Below are positions 8,109 through 16,215 of a DNA stretch of 37,162 bases, piece after piece. How positions within the stretch are numbered: position 1 is the stretch's first letter; every line of letters starts with the position of its first letter. The notes below the pieces were generated by a model. That model did no database searches and was not told the origin of the DNA. It saw only the letters and a list, made by a program, of their open reading frames with translations. Source of the stretch: Leptolyngbyaceae cyanobacterium RM1_406_9 (GTDB lineage Bacteria > Cyanobacteriota > Cyanobacteriia > Elainellales > Elainellaceae); assembly GCA_012033355.1 (NCBI GenBank), contig JAAUQZ010000019.1, positions 1-37,162 of the forward strand. The letters run 5' to 3'. The translations under genes were made by a program, and so were the position numbers.

Positions 8109-9371
8109 TTACAGCCCATTGCCCTGGACAATGTACTTCACGGTAGTTAACGTCTCCAGGCTAATTAACCCTCGGCGATGTCCCTTCTGATTAGACACTC
8201 CTAGTGAGATAGGGTTGCCTGGTTTGGGGTTGCGCCTGAATCGCGGGGAAGCATTGATGTAGGTCATGGCGCTATTAATTCCCAGGGCAAATTGGCGGCT
8301 CTCCTGGTAAGACTCGGTGGACAGACAGTCAGCATGACCGCTACTGTGCTGATTGATCCAGGCGATCGCCGTCTCCAGTCCATCCACTGCTTTGAAAGCA
8401 ATCGTTTTATTTAAGTAGGCTCGTCCCCACTCAGTCGGCTCAACCGGGGACAGTTCTGAGAAATGGGCTGCTAATTCGATGTCGCCTTTAATTTTAAAGC
8501 CCTTTTCCTTCAAGCTGTGCCAGAGGGTCTTTAAAGAAGAGGCTTTGTGCTCGCGATGAATTAACACCTTCTCGATCGCATTCACCGGATCAGGATCGCT
8601 CTGATGGCTGTCTAAAATCATCCAGCGAGCTACATCCATACCACCAGAGGGCGACCAGTAAAGACAGCAGTTGCCGATTGCAGTTTTTAAGACGGGCGCT
8701 GTCGCCTGCCGAATCACCTGCTGCACCAGGCTAGCCCGACCATAGGGAATCACCAGGTTAATGTACTGATCTTGCGTTACCAGTTCCCGGATCGAGTCGC
8801 CCTGGTCAGCCGGAATTAGTTTTAGGGCATCTCGCGGCAAGCCAGCATCTTCGATCGCATCTTGCAAAATCTCAGCAATCACTTGATTGGAATGGCTGGA
8901 CTCACTGCCACCCTTGAGAATCAAGCTGTTGCCTGTGCGAACACACAAACCCGCCGCGATCGCTGCCAGTTCTGGAAAAGCTTCGTAGATCAGCGCGATT
9001 ACCCCCAAGGGCATGAGTTGACAGTACGTTTGGCACTGATCTACCTGAAAAGGTGTGTTTAACACTTGCTGGATCGGATCAGATAGCTCTCCCAACCGCT
9101 GCAAAATTTGTACTGCTGTTTGAAGCCGTTCAGGGGTCAACTTTAGCCAGTCCAAAATTAACTCCGGTACGGCCATTTCACGACTAGCTTCTAGGTCTAG
9201 CGTATTTGCCTCCAGAATGTCATCCTGTCGCTCATTCAAAGCCTTCGCCATTCCCTGAAGGGCACGACTGCGGTCTGCTCCTTTCATTGCCGCTAAGACC
9301 AGGGAAGACTGGCGGGCAGAAAGAGCAGTTGTCACTACGTCAGATGAAGAATTTAAAGAATTCACTACCAT
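8109..9371 (-). CDS. proA: Glutamate-5-semialdehyde dehydrogenase (gamma-glutamyl phosphate reductase), divergent paralogue
   Basis: 420 residues. ProA reduces gamma-glutamyl phosphate with NADPH in proline synthesis. The aldehyde-dehydrogenase fold is clear: PLGVIALIYEAFPELAAIAA, LCVRTGNSLILKGGSE for the cofactor pocket, and a C-terminal stretch ending ISLGVSNQKGHRRGLISLE. The segment that usually reads G-I-C-H-x-Y-x-D reads GNCCLYWSPSG here (residues 233-243); Cys235 lines up with the catalytic cysteine. This and the tail (RRGLISLETLTTVKYIVQG rather than the usual ARGPMGLEALTT) mark a divergent copy; some cyanobacteria have two ProA proteins. It probably forms an operon with the gene ending three bases upstream (9375). 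Whether it is the main proline enzyme cannot be told from the window. Confidence 0.9.
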   Translation of the reverse strand: MVVNSLNSSSDVVTTALSARQSSLVLAAMKGADRSRALQGMAKALNERQDDILEANTLDLEASREMAVPELILDWLKLTPERLQTAVQILQRLGELSDPIQQVLNTPFQVDQCQTYCQLMPLGVIALIYEAFPELAAIAAGLCVRTGNSLILKGGSESSHSNQVIAEILQDAIEDAGLPRDALKLIPADQGDSIRELVTQDQYINLVIPYGRASLVQQVIRQATAPVLKTAIGNCCLYWSPSGGMDVARWMILDSHQSDPDPVNAIEKVLIHREHKASSLKTLWHSLKEKGFKIKGDIELAAHFSELSPVEPTEWGRAYLNKTIAFKAVDGLETAIAWINQHSSGHADCLSTESYQESRQFALGINSAMTYINASPRFRRNPKPGNPISLGVSNQKGHRRGLISLETLTTVKYIVQGNGL

Positions 9372-9374
9372 CAG

Positions 9375-9782
9375 CTAACGTCTGCAAGCCAGCCAAAGCA
9401 TAAAGACAAGCAGCACCGAGAGGAAAAGAGCCGCAATCACCCGAAACGTGATGCTTGTACTCAGAGGTGACTGCAAGGTGGTGATCAACAGCAGAAAAAC
9501 CAACCCAAAGATAATCGCCAGAGTCAGCGACAAATATCCTCTGCTCAAACTGGAGTGTGCCATGCTCCACTGGTGCCCAGACCAGCGCCACGCCCGTTTG
9601 TAAGGGTAATTGGTGGAAAGCTGCTCAATTACATAACCCCCTTCCTGCACTACAAATATTTGCTGACAGCGATTGCAGCCAAACGCCTCGGTCAATGCGA
9701 TCGGAGTGAGCCGACCACGGCGGCGGCAGGGGCAAGGATAGTCAGAGTTCAGGTCAATCTTGTGATTCTTCTGAGATTGCAC
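9375..9782 (-). CDS. Conserved cyanobacterial protein: zinc-ribbon-like N-terminus and two membrane segments
   Basis: Function unknown. The start is uncertain. I prefer the GTG at 9782, which gives about 135 residues beginning MQSQKNHKIDLNSDYPCPC. An in-frame GTG at 9890 adds 36 residues that look non-native, and neither start has a strong ribosome-binding site. The N-terminal part has CPCRRRGRLTPIALTEAFGC followed by NRCQQIF, a C-x-C...C-x2-C arrangement typical of a small metal-binding ribbon. TNYPYKRAWRWSGHQW comes next, then two hydrophobic helices (LTLAIIFGLVFLLLITTL and VIAALFLSVLLVFMLWLA). It is likely a membrane protein with a small cytoplasmic metal-binding head. The stop is three bases from the proA start, so co-translation with proA is likely. 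Confidence 0.7.
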   Translation of the reverse strand: MQSQKNHKIDLNSDYPCPCRRRGRLTPIALTEAFGCNRCQQIFVVQEGGYVIEQLSTNYPYKRAWRWSGHQWSMAHSSLSRGYLSLTLAIIFGLVFLLLITTLQSPLSTSITFRVIAALFLSVLLVFMLWLACRR

Positions 9783-10075
9783 AAGCAGCGGCAGCGCGAG
9801 GTGACTGGAGTTAGAAATACTAAAGCGAGCGATTGCCAGGAGTGGCTGATTACCTATCCTTGATGGCTGTGACAGAAATCTGTCGGACACCCAAAAGTTG
9901 AACCTTATCAGAAGTAATAACGGCTGATTTGGTTCGGTCAGTTCGATTCTAACACTCCTAAATTTAGCTCAAAACTCATCTAGTCTTGTAATAGGCGAGA
10001 TCCTTTTCAAGAAAAACTCTTGGCGACACAAGACTTAAGCCAGAAGAACATTCTAAGGAGTGTAAAGACTCTCAA

Positions 10076-10147
10076 AGCGGGTAACGCGATTCGAACGCGC
10101 GACATTCACCTTGGCAAGGTGACGCTCTACCACTGAGCTATACCCGC
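10076..10147 (-). tRNA. tRNA-Gly (anticodon GCC)
   Basis: The minus strand reads GCGGGTATAGCTCAGTGG at the 5' end. The 7-bp acceptor stem GCGGGTA/TACCCGC (10147-10141 with 10083-10077) is perfect and T (10076) is the discriminator. The anticodon arm is CACCTTGCCAAGGTG with anticodon GCC, and the T arm is CGCGTTCGAATCGCG. Total 72 nt; CCA is not encoded, as is common in cyanobacteria. Confidence 0.96.
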
Positions 10148-10298
10148 AAATTTAGACTGTTATGTATGTTGTCAGAATTTGAGAGATTTGTCAATCGGTT
10201 TTTGAGGCTGGGGGAATTAAGAGAGGGGCTAGAGGATCTGGGATTGGAGGAAGACATAAGGGCAAGAGAGCATTTCCCTTCTCCTCATCCTTCCTCTG

Positions 10299-10865
10299 TC
10301 ACTTCAGGGCGATCGCCCGCTTCATGGAGGCGGGCAAAGTTTGAGGATTGGCGCTACCCGTCCCATTGCCGTACAGGTCAGGGTTAATAGTTTTCACCTG
10401 ATGCATTAGACTCGCCATCTCAATTGCGTTCATGGCATAGTCCCAGCCCTTATTGCTTTTGATTCCAGCCCGCTCTAGCGCCTGCTGCATTGTGTCAGCG
10501 GTCAAGATTCCAAAGATTACTGGAACGCCCGTCTGAAAACCAGCCGCCGCAATTCCTTTAGACACTTCGGCTGCAACATAGTCAAAGTGGGGCGTTTGCC
10601 CACGAATTACGGCTCCCAGGCAAATTACAGCATCATAGCGGTAGGTCAGCGCAAGCTGACGCGCCACCAGCGGCACCTCAAAGCTGCCTGGAACCCAGAT
10701 ATAATCAACCTGCATTCCCTGGGGATCGGGGTCAATGCCATGTCGCTTTAAGCAGTCTTGACAGCCCGACAATAACTTGCCAGTGACCAAATCGTTGAAA
10801 CGACCGATGACGATCGCAAATCGCCAAGATTCTGTTTGGGTAAAGCTACCCTCAAAAACTGCCAT
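10299..10865 (-). CDS. ribH: 6,7-dimethyl-8-ribityllumazine synthase
   Basis: 188 residues. RibH condenses 5-amino-6-ribitylaminouracil with dihydroxybutanone phosphate to make the riboflavin precursor lumazine. Motifs are [10 protein letters not shown] (substrate pocket), [30 protein letters not shown] (phosphate-binding and catalytic His) and [18 protein letters not shown]. The 157-residue catalytic core is complete. Residues after about 160 ([19 protein letters not shown]) are a non-conserved tail. It lies 38 bases downstream of psbZ on the same strand, a pairing I recall from other cyanobacteria, and is probably co-transcribed with it. Confidence 0.96.
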   Translation of the reverse strand: MAVFEGSFTQTESWRFAIVIGRFNDLVTGKLLSGCQDCLKRHGIDPDPQGMQVDYIWVPGSFEVPLVARQLALTYRYDAVICLGAVIRGQTPHFDYVAAEVSKGIAAAGFQTGVPVIFGILTADTMQQALERAGIKSNKGWDYAMNAIEMASLMHQVKTINPDLYGNGTGSANPQTLPASMKRAIALK

Positions 10866-10903
10866 GTTTTCTCGCTAGCGGGGGTAATTGACTTTCTTCC
10901 AGC

Positions 10904-11092
10904 TTAAACCACCAGATAGTTGAGTCCACCCACCAATAGCACCAGTGCGACCCAAACGATTGAGCCAAGCAAGATGAGCCGCTTGGATTGCTCCCAGTTG
11001 CGTGGAGAAGCGTAGGCAACAGGAACTCCAATGATCATGGCAAAAGACATCAACACTAGAGCGGCTAGTGCAATCTGAAACACAATTGACAT
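10904..11092 (-). CDS. psbZ: Photosystem II reaction-centre protein Z
   Basis: 62 residues with two membrane helices (about 4-25 and 38-60) separated by the conserved loop [15 protein letters not shown]. This is the full length of PsbZ (Ycf9), a small photosystem II core subunit at the edge of the complex that supports supercomplex stability. The ATG at 11092 follows a ribosome-binding site GGGAGA about nine bases upstream. First gene of a probable psbZ-ribH transcript. Confidence 0.95.
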   Translation of the reverse strand: MSIVFQIALAALVLMSFAMIIGVPVAYASPRNWEQSKRLILLGSIVWVALVLLVGGLNYLVV

Positions 11093-11250
11093 TACTTTGT
11101 TTCTCCCAACTTTTTCCCAACAAAAGCGAGGCTACATCTATCTCAGGTGAACCCACCTCCAGCATTAAATTAGCCCTGAGTAGTAAGCTATCAGAAATTG
11201 ACACCCGCAAACAGGTTCTCTGGCAAGATTGAGGGGAGGGTTAGCCTCCA

Positions 11251-11304
11251 ACTCCTAGCCCCAACCCTCAACCCCTAGCCCCAACCCTCAACCCCTAGCC
11301 CCTC
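11251..11304. repeat. 20-base tandem repeat (2.7 copies) at the 5' edge of the DHH-CBS gene
   Basis: The copies ACTCCTAGCCCCAACCCTCA (11251-11270), ACCCCTAGCCCCAACCCTCA (11271-11290) and ACCCCTAGCCCCTC (11291-11304) differ by one base. The array ends three bases before the ATG at 11308, so the usual ribosome-binding position is all pyrimidine with A. The minus strand has successive runs of three to four G, giving G-quadruplex potential. Confidence 0.9.
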
Positions 11305-11307
11305 ATC

Positions 11308-12807
11308 ATGGATCTGATCCTTTGCCACACTACAGCAGATTTCGACACGCTGGGGGCAGCGGTTGGTTTGTCGCGCCTGATGCCAGGAGCCAGGGTGGTG
11401 CTGACTGGAGGGGCACATCCGACGGTGCGAGAGTTTTTGGCGCTGCATCGAGATGAGTATGCTTTGATTGAGCGGCGGTCGGTGCGAACAGACCAGATTC
11501 GCACGGTGACGGTGGTGGATACGCAGTGGCGCGATCGCCTCGGTAAAGCGGCAGAGTGGCTCGATCTGCCAGACGTGGAGATCATCGTTTATGACCATCA
11601 TCAGGACACAGCGGGAGACATTGCCGCAACAAAACGTTATGTCGAGGCAGTCGGTGCAACGGCAACTCTAATCGCCGAGCAGCTTCAAGCTTCTCAAGTT
11701 ACCTTGACAGCAGCAGAAGCAACGGTAATGGCGCTAGGGATTCACGTAGATACGGGATCGCTTACCTTTGAGCATACGACGGTGCGAGATGCGGCGGCGT
11801 TAACCTGGCTGATGGGTCAGGGGGCAAATTTGAGGGCGATCGCCGAATACGTAGAGCCAGGACTGTCGCCTCAGCTTCAGGATTTGCTGGCTAAAGCCCT
11901 CGATCAGATTCAGATTGAGACGATTCGGGGAATTGCGATCGCCTCGCTGCTGTTGCCCCAGGAAGGATATGTGCAGGGCTTATCTCATCTAGCTTCACAC
12001 CTGCTTGACCTGACCGAAACTAACATCTTGCTGCTGGCAGTTTGCTACCCTACTGCCGACTCAAATGAAGAACGGCTCAATATCATTGCCCGATTGCACA
12101 GTGGTTCTTTGGCGACTTCTCAATTGGAAGGGATCAATTTAGGAAAACTGCTCGAACCACTGGGTGGAGGCGGGCATTCCAGGGCGGCGGCAGCGACTCT
12201 GAGAACTTCTGCCCCCAAGTCCGTTCTGGCGCAGCTCATTGAGCAGATCAAGACAGAAATTCCCCATCCGCCAACTGCCAGGGATTTGATGTCTTCGCCA
12301 GTTCGCACGATTCGCCCTGAGACGACGATCGGTGAGGCTCAGCGGATTTTGCTGCGTTACGGACATTCTGGGCTGTCGGTGGTGAATGAGCAAGATCAGT
12401 TGGTTGGGGTAGTTTCTCGCCGTGATCTAGATATTGCTTTGCATCACGGCTTCAGTCATGCTCCCGTGAAGGGCTACATGGCAACCAGTTTGAAAACGAT
12501 CGCTCCCGATACGCCTCTGTCAGAAATTCAGTCTCTCATGGTGACTTATGATGTGGGGCGGCTACCTGTTTTAGAGAACCAGCAGCTTGTGGGCATCGTG
12601 ACGCGCACGGATGTGTTGCGACAGTTGCAGCAGGATGGGGAGCGGGGAAGTGCGGGGATTGGGGGTTGGGGGTTGGGCAAAAGGAGAAAGGCAATCTCGG
12701 AGAAACACCCGCAAGGGATCGCCGTTTGGTACGGTCTTGTCCGCTGCCTGAGGTGGTTAAGGGTTGGCTGCGCGATCGCTTCACTTCAGCACTCTGGGAA
12801 GTGCTAA
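11308..12807 (+). CDS. DHH-family phosphoesterase with two CBS domains (N-terminal part of a split DHH-CBS-tRNA nucleotidyltransferase)
   Basis: 499 residues as read. The DHH domain (1-170) has LCHTTADFDTLGAA, VVDTQWRDR and the metal-binding YDHHQD (about 94-99). The DHHA1 domain follows, with the glycine-rich LEPLGGGGHSRAAAAT (about 285-300). Two CBS domains, TARDLMSSPVRTIRPETT and VKGYMATSLKTIAPDTP (about 325-440), usually bind adenine nucleotides. DHH/DHHA1 enzymes cleave phosphodiester or pyrophosphate bonds in short nucleotides. In cyanobacteria and Aquifex, as I recall, this module is fused to a tRNA nucleotidyltransferase. Here the frame runs on for about 60 residues of G-rich, probably non-native sequence and stops at TAA 12805-12807, overlapping the ATG of the next gene. 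No ribosome-binding site precedes 11308; the tandem repeat occupies that position. Confidence 0.85.
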   Translation: MDLILCHTTADFDTLGAAVGLSRLMPGARVVLTGGAHPTVREFLALHRDEYALIERRSVRTDQIRTVTVVDTQWRDRLGKAAEWLDLPDVEIIVYDHHQDTAGDIAATKRYVEAVGATATLIAEQLQASQVTLTAAEATVMALGIHVDTGSLTFEHTTVRDAAALTWLMGQGANLRAIAEYVEPGLSPQLQDLLAKALDQIQIETIRGIAIASLLLPQEGYVQGLSHLASHLLDLTETNILLLAVCYPTADSNEERLNIIARLHSGSLATSQLEGINLGKLLEPLGGGGHSRAAAATLRTSAPKSVLAQLIEQIKTEIPHPPTARDLMSSPVRTIRPETTIGEAQRILLRYGHSGLSVVNEQDQLVGVVSRRDLDIALHHGFSHAPVKGYMATSLKTIAPDTPLSEIQSLMVTYDVGRLPVLENQQLVGIVTRTDVLRQLQQDGERGSAGIGGWGLGKRRKAISEKHPQGIAVWYGLVRCLRWLRVGCAIASLQHSGKC

Positions 12808-14087
12808 TGACCACCGCCCGGTTGGCAGAACAGCGCGGCTGGCAGCTTTACCTGGTGGGAGGGGCGGTACGCGATCTGCTGCTGGCACCGGAGGATAGAT
12901 TGCTAATTCAAGATATCGATCTCGTCGTCGATGGTTTTCACCGAGCAGCAGATACGGCGGCGGGCGTAGAGTTAGCGAAGGATTTGCAACGAACGTGTCT
13001 TGAAGCGCGGCTGCAAGTTCACGGTCGATTCCAAACAGCGGCGCTTTTATGGCATGACGATCCCCAGCTTGGCTCCCTGTGGATTGACATTGCTACTGCT
13101 CGGACGGAGTTCTACCCCTACCCAGCGGCCAATCCAGAGGTGGAAGCAAGTTCGATTCGCCAGGATCTTTACCGTCGCGATTTTACAGTCAACGCGATGG
13201 CAATCCGGCTGACGGCTCCTCGCTCTGGTGAACTGCTAGATTTCTTTGGGGGGCTGCTAGATTTGCAGTTGCGGCAAATTCGGGTGCTGCACACCAACAG
13301 TTTCATCGAAGACCCGACGCGGATTTTTCGGGCGGTGCGATTTGCCGTGCGGCTGGGTTTTCAGATTGATCCCCAAACGGAGGGCTATATTCGCCATGCG
13401 ATCGCCAGCGGCATCTACCAGCGTGTTCAGGCAGAAGTAGACAGAACGCCTGCTCTGCAAACTCGGTTAAAGCAGGAGCTAAAGTACATTTTGCAAGCAC
13501 CGTACTGGAAGGCTGCCATTCAACTGCTGTCTGATCTGGATGCGCTTCAGTGCATTTACCCCAGTTTGCAGTTGGGCGATCGCTGGAAACAGCTTCGACT
13601 AGCCGATCGCTGGCTCACTCGCTTTGATCCCGCAGGCTCACTTGAACACTGGCAAATCCTTCTAGAAGTCTTGCTGATGGCGCTTGATCCCGCCGATCGA
13701 GGAAAGGTCGCAGAAAATTTGCAGCTTGCGGCAGATAGTATCCAGCGGCTTCAGCAGTTGGATCAGGTTGAAGCCGCACTAGCAGACTTACCAGACTGTC
13801 AGCGACCCAGCCAGGTGGTTCAGCGTTTGCGTCAGTACGATTGGCCAACGCTGCTGCTGGTGGCGATCGCCAGTCCCCGGTCGATTCGTAAAATCATTTG
13901 GCGCTATCGCACCACTTGGTCACAGGTCAAAGCGCCCCTGGACGGCAATGACCTCAAAGCTCTGGGCTATAAGCCAGGTCAGCAGTTCAAAGAAATTTTG
14001 GAAACGCTGCTGCTAGCAACGCTAGATGGTGTGGTGGGCGATCGCGACCAGGCGCTCGCTTTTCTGGCAAAACATTTTCCCCAGTGA
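12807..14087 (+). CDS. tRNA nucleotidyltransferase / poly(A) polymerase family protein (C-terminal part of a split fusion)
   Basis: 426 residues from the ATG at 12807, which shares its A with the stop of the previous gene (TAATG, typical of re-initiation). The same frame is open upstream to before 12666, and the translated stretch VVKGWLRDRFTSALWEVL looks like native linker, so the ancestral protein was probably one chain of about 926 residues. Class II nucleotidyltransferase motifs: LVGGAVRD (16-23), the metal-binding DID (36-38), RRDFTVNAMA and DPTRIFRAVRFAVRLGF. C-terminal helical domains complete the enzyme. It adds or repairs the CCA end of tRNA (or adds A), an essential job if no other copy exists. 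Frame relation to the upstream part is -1, consistent with one lost base in the G-rich stretch 12637-12670. Confidence 0.85.
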   Translation: MTTARLAEQRGWQLYLVGGAVRDLLLAPEDRLLIQDIDLVVDGFHRAADTAAGVELAKDLQRTCLEARLQVHGRFQTAALLWHDDPQLGSLWIDIATARTEFYPYPAANPEVEASSIRQDLYRRDFTVNAMAIRLTAPRSGELLDFFGGLLDLQLRQIRVLHTNSFIEDPTRIFRAVRFAVRLGFQIDPQTEGYIRHAIASGIYQRVQAEVDRTPALQTRLKQELKYILQAPYWKAAIQLLSDLDALQCIYPSLQLGDRWKQLRLADRWLTRFDPAGSLEHWQILLEVLLMALDPADRGKVAENLQLAADSIQRLQQLDQVEAALADLPDCQRPSQVVQRLRQYDWPTLLLVAIASPRSIRKIIWRYRTTWSQVKAPLDGNDLKALGYKPGQQFKEILETLLLATLDGVVGDRDQALAFLAKHFPQ

Positions 14088-14181
14088 GTGTGTTCAGATT
14101 TGTTGGCGATCGCTCTCCCTTTCCCGAAGACGGTAGTATAGGCTGAAGAATTTAAACTAGTATCCTCACTTTGTCTTGCTT

Positions 14182-15822
14182 ATGAATTTGGCGGCTGGAG
14201 CAGTTCTGCAAAGCGGCAAATACGTTGTCCACTCGGTCTTAGGTCAGGGGGATGACCTGATCTACCAGGCTACTCACTCTGGACTGGACCAGACCGTCCT
14301 CCTGCAAACGTTACGGGAGGAACCCGATAGGGACTTGACTCAGCGGCAGCAGCAGTTCTTGATGACAGCTAAGCAGTTGGCTCAATGCTCCCATCCCCAC
14401 CTTGCCCGCCTGCTAGATGTGTTTCAGGAAGACACGATACCGTTTGCTGTATTGGAGTACGTGTCAGGGCAAACGCTTGCAGATCGGGTGCAGTCCAGCC
14501 ATCCTTTTGCAGAAGCTGTTGCGGTTCAATACATTCGCCAGATTGCCTCTGCCCTGCAAGCGCTGCATCGTCAGGGTCTGGTACACCAGCGGGTAAAGCC
14601 ACAAAACATTGTGCTGAAACGGGGAACAGGTGAGGTCGTGCTGACCGGGGTTCAGATCGCCGATCAGGGGCGATCGCCCTTCACCCAGTTCCCTTCTTTA
14701 AAGAATTCTGAATCCTCAACATCCATTGAGGCAGCACCAGCCTTTCTGCCGCCGCCCGATCCCAGCACAGACATTCAGGCGCTGACGATCACGCTCTACT
14801 ATTTGCTAACGGGACAGCACCCCGCAACCCGAACGATCGATTTTGTTTCGTTAAACCAAACAGCGCTTGACCAAAGCTCTCTAATTGCGCTGCGCCAGCT
14901 TCACCCTCAACTTAGCCCTGGCGTAGAGCAGGCAATTTTGAAAGGATTGCAGCCTGCTCACTTGCGTCCTCAGTCCATCAGTGAGTGGCTGGACATTCTT
15001 GACAACCTGCATCCTAATCCGCTGATTCTTGAACCATTTGAGCCGATTGATAGCTTCTCTTCGTTGCCGAAATCGGTGCAGACGAATGGACATTCTTTGG
15101 AAACTTCTCTTTCAGATGAAGCTGAAGATAGCTCGGGAAGCGATCGCCCCCCAACAACAGAACCCCTATTGCCCCAATTTGACGATTTGGCAGCAGGGTT
15201 AACCAGAGTATCCACCGTCGTCCCGCGTCCGATTTTGCCAGAGCCACCCCAGCCCGTGCATAAACCTGTACGCTGGCTCCCCATTGCGCTGGTGATGACC
15301 TCAGCGATCGCTGCCATTGGGGGTGCGGGGTTTGGTTTAGCGCTACGGCTAAACACACCCGGAGATACAAGCAACGGCACCACTGGGTTTGGTCGAGATC
15401 AAACCTTTCCGCCCATCGAAGACTGGCCCGGTGCAGACACCTACGACTTTGAGTCTGAGGTTGATATTCCGGTTGAGCGACGGCCCTCAGCCAGCGGCGA
15501 CTCAACCGATTACGGGATTGAAAATTTCACCCCAGAGTACGATCCCGACTACGAACCAGAGTATGACTTGGAATATGACCCAGGGTTAGAGTCAGAGCCG
15601 CTGCCGCTAGAAGAGGAACCGACGCTAACAGAGTCTGAACCCCCGTTGAAAGTCGAGCCACTGCCCAATGTCGAATCGCTCGAACCGCTAGATATTGCTC
15701 CCCTGCCAACAGAACCCTCTACCTCGCCTGATTCCAACCTCTATCCCTCGTTAGACCCCAATCGCAACCCTAATGTTCGCTCAGTCGCCCCAACGCCCTT
15801 GCCCGACCCAGCCCCCCTGTGA
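14182..15822 (+). CDS. Membrane-anchored Ser/Thr protein kinase-like protein, probable pseudokinase
   Basis: 546 residues from the ATG at 14182 (a TTG at 14176 is possible). Residues 12-275 follow the Hanks kinase fold: LGQGDDLIYQA for the P-loop, LEYVSGQTLADRV at the hinge, LHRQGLVHQRVKPQNIVL for the catalytic loop, and TDIQALTITLYYLLTGQHP for helix F. Three catalytic residues are gone: the VAIK lysine is Gln42 (VLLQTL), HRD is HQR (135-137) and DFG is GVQ (156-158). Asn142 and Lys139 remain. A membrane helix lies at about 366-388. The remaining 155 residues are an acidic, proline-rich, repetitive tail (EYDPDYEPEYDLEYD) facing outward. It is likely a signalling scaffold rather than an enzyme. 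Independent of the upstream gene: a 94-base gap separates them. Confidence 0.85.
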   Translation: MNLAAGAVLQSGKYVVHSVLGQGDDLIYQATHSGLDQTVLLQTLREEPDRDLTQRQQQFLMTAKQLAQCSHPHLARLLDVFQEDTIPFAVLEYVSGQTLADRVQSSHPFAEAVAVQYIRQIASALQALHRQGLVHQRVKPQNIVLKRGTGEVVLTGVQIADQGRSPFTQFPSLKNSESSTSIEAAPAFLPPPDPSTDIQALTITLYYLLTGQHPATRTIDFVSLNQTALDQSSLIALRQLHPQLSPGVEQAILKGLQPAHLRPQSISEWLDILDNLHPNPLILEPFEPIDSFSSLPKSVQTNGHSLETSLSDEAEDSSGSDRPPTTEPLLPQFDDLAAGLTRVSTVVPRPILPEPPQPVHKPVRWLPIALVMTSAIAAIGGAGFGLALRLNTPGDTSNGTTGFGRDQTFPPIEDWPGADTYDFESEVDIPVERRPSASGDSTDYGIENFTPEYDPDYEPEYDLEYDPGLESEPLPLEEEPTLTESEPPLKVEPLPNVESLEPLDIAPLPTEPSTSPDSNLYPSLDPNRNPNVRSVAPTPLPDPAPL

Positions 15823-15838
15823 CGGTGCCCTGAGAGTA

Positions 15839-15889
15839 TGTTCAGATATTTTGTGTAAATCCGGACAGACTGTCTGCATTTACACAAAA
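15839..15889. repeat. Dispersed hairpin element, copy 1 (TTTGTGTAAAT family)
   Basis: Left arm TTTTGTGTAAAT (15849-15860) pairs with ATTTACACAAAA (15878-15889); the interior adds pairs CGGACAG/CTGTCTG with one mismatch and one wobble. It is preceded by TGTTCAGAT (15839-15847). The same prefix and arms recur at 32333-32382. Directly downstream of the pseudokinase gene, so it may also act as its 3' hairpin. Confidence 0.85.
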
Positions 15890-16048
15890 ACCGAAAACCA
15901 AATCAGTCTCCCTGAGAAGAGATTGGAGGCTAGGGATTGGAGATCGGAGCTTGACAAACTTCTTGAAAGAGTTGCGCTTCCTTCTTGATTTGATACATTA
16001 GTACTATACATTTTTTAAAAAATTGAGAATTCAAGCAAAGAATTCCAG

Positions 16049-16076
16049 GTGGGGGTGAACGGCCGTTCGCCCCCAC
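16049..16076. repeat. 28-base palindrome, GTGGGGG...CCCCCAC
   Basis: GTGGGGGTGAACGG pairs with CCGTTCGCCCCCAC in full, with a single T-G wobble. It is followed closely by GCGATCGCCCCTAC. The core GAACGGCCGTTC is of a type I recall as a common dispersed repeat in cyanobacterial intergenic DNA. Confidence 0.8.
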
Positions 16077-16215
16077 AGATGATTGGATTTCTGTGAAATA
16101 GCGATCGCCCCTACTCCACAAATAGAGTAAATTACTTCAAAAATTACATACAAAGTGCTAGATATAGCGGTTAAAATCCGTTACGCTAAACTCAACCCTG
16201 ATGGCTTGAGAAACT

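Larger units (their letters stand above)
15823..16215. other. Intergenic region upstream of dnaE (393 bases, two repeat elements)
   Basis: No gene seen. It holds two separate palindromic elements (15839-15889 and 16049-16076, listed below) and an AT-rich stretch just before dnaE (16130-16200) that probably contains its promoter. Confidence 0.7.

Noticed and set aside
10166-10387. Small plus-strand frame between the tRNA and ribH
   Set aside because: It overlaps the 3' end of ribH on the other strand, and its sequence is low-complexity with no conserved feature.
12637-12810. Classical programmed -1 frameshift signal in the DHH-CBS/nucleotidyltransferase gene
   Set aside because: No X-XXY-YYZ slippery heptamer is in the correct frame; simple base loss or re-initiation at TAATG explains the layout better.
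15014-15505. Long minus-strand frames opposite the pseudokinase tail
   Set aside because: These arise from the repetitive acidic codons of the plus-strand gene; composition explains them.
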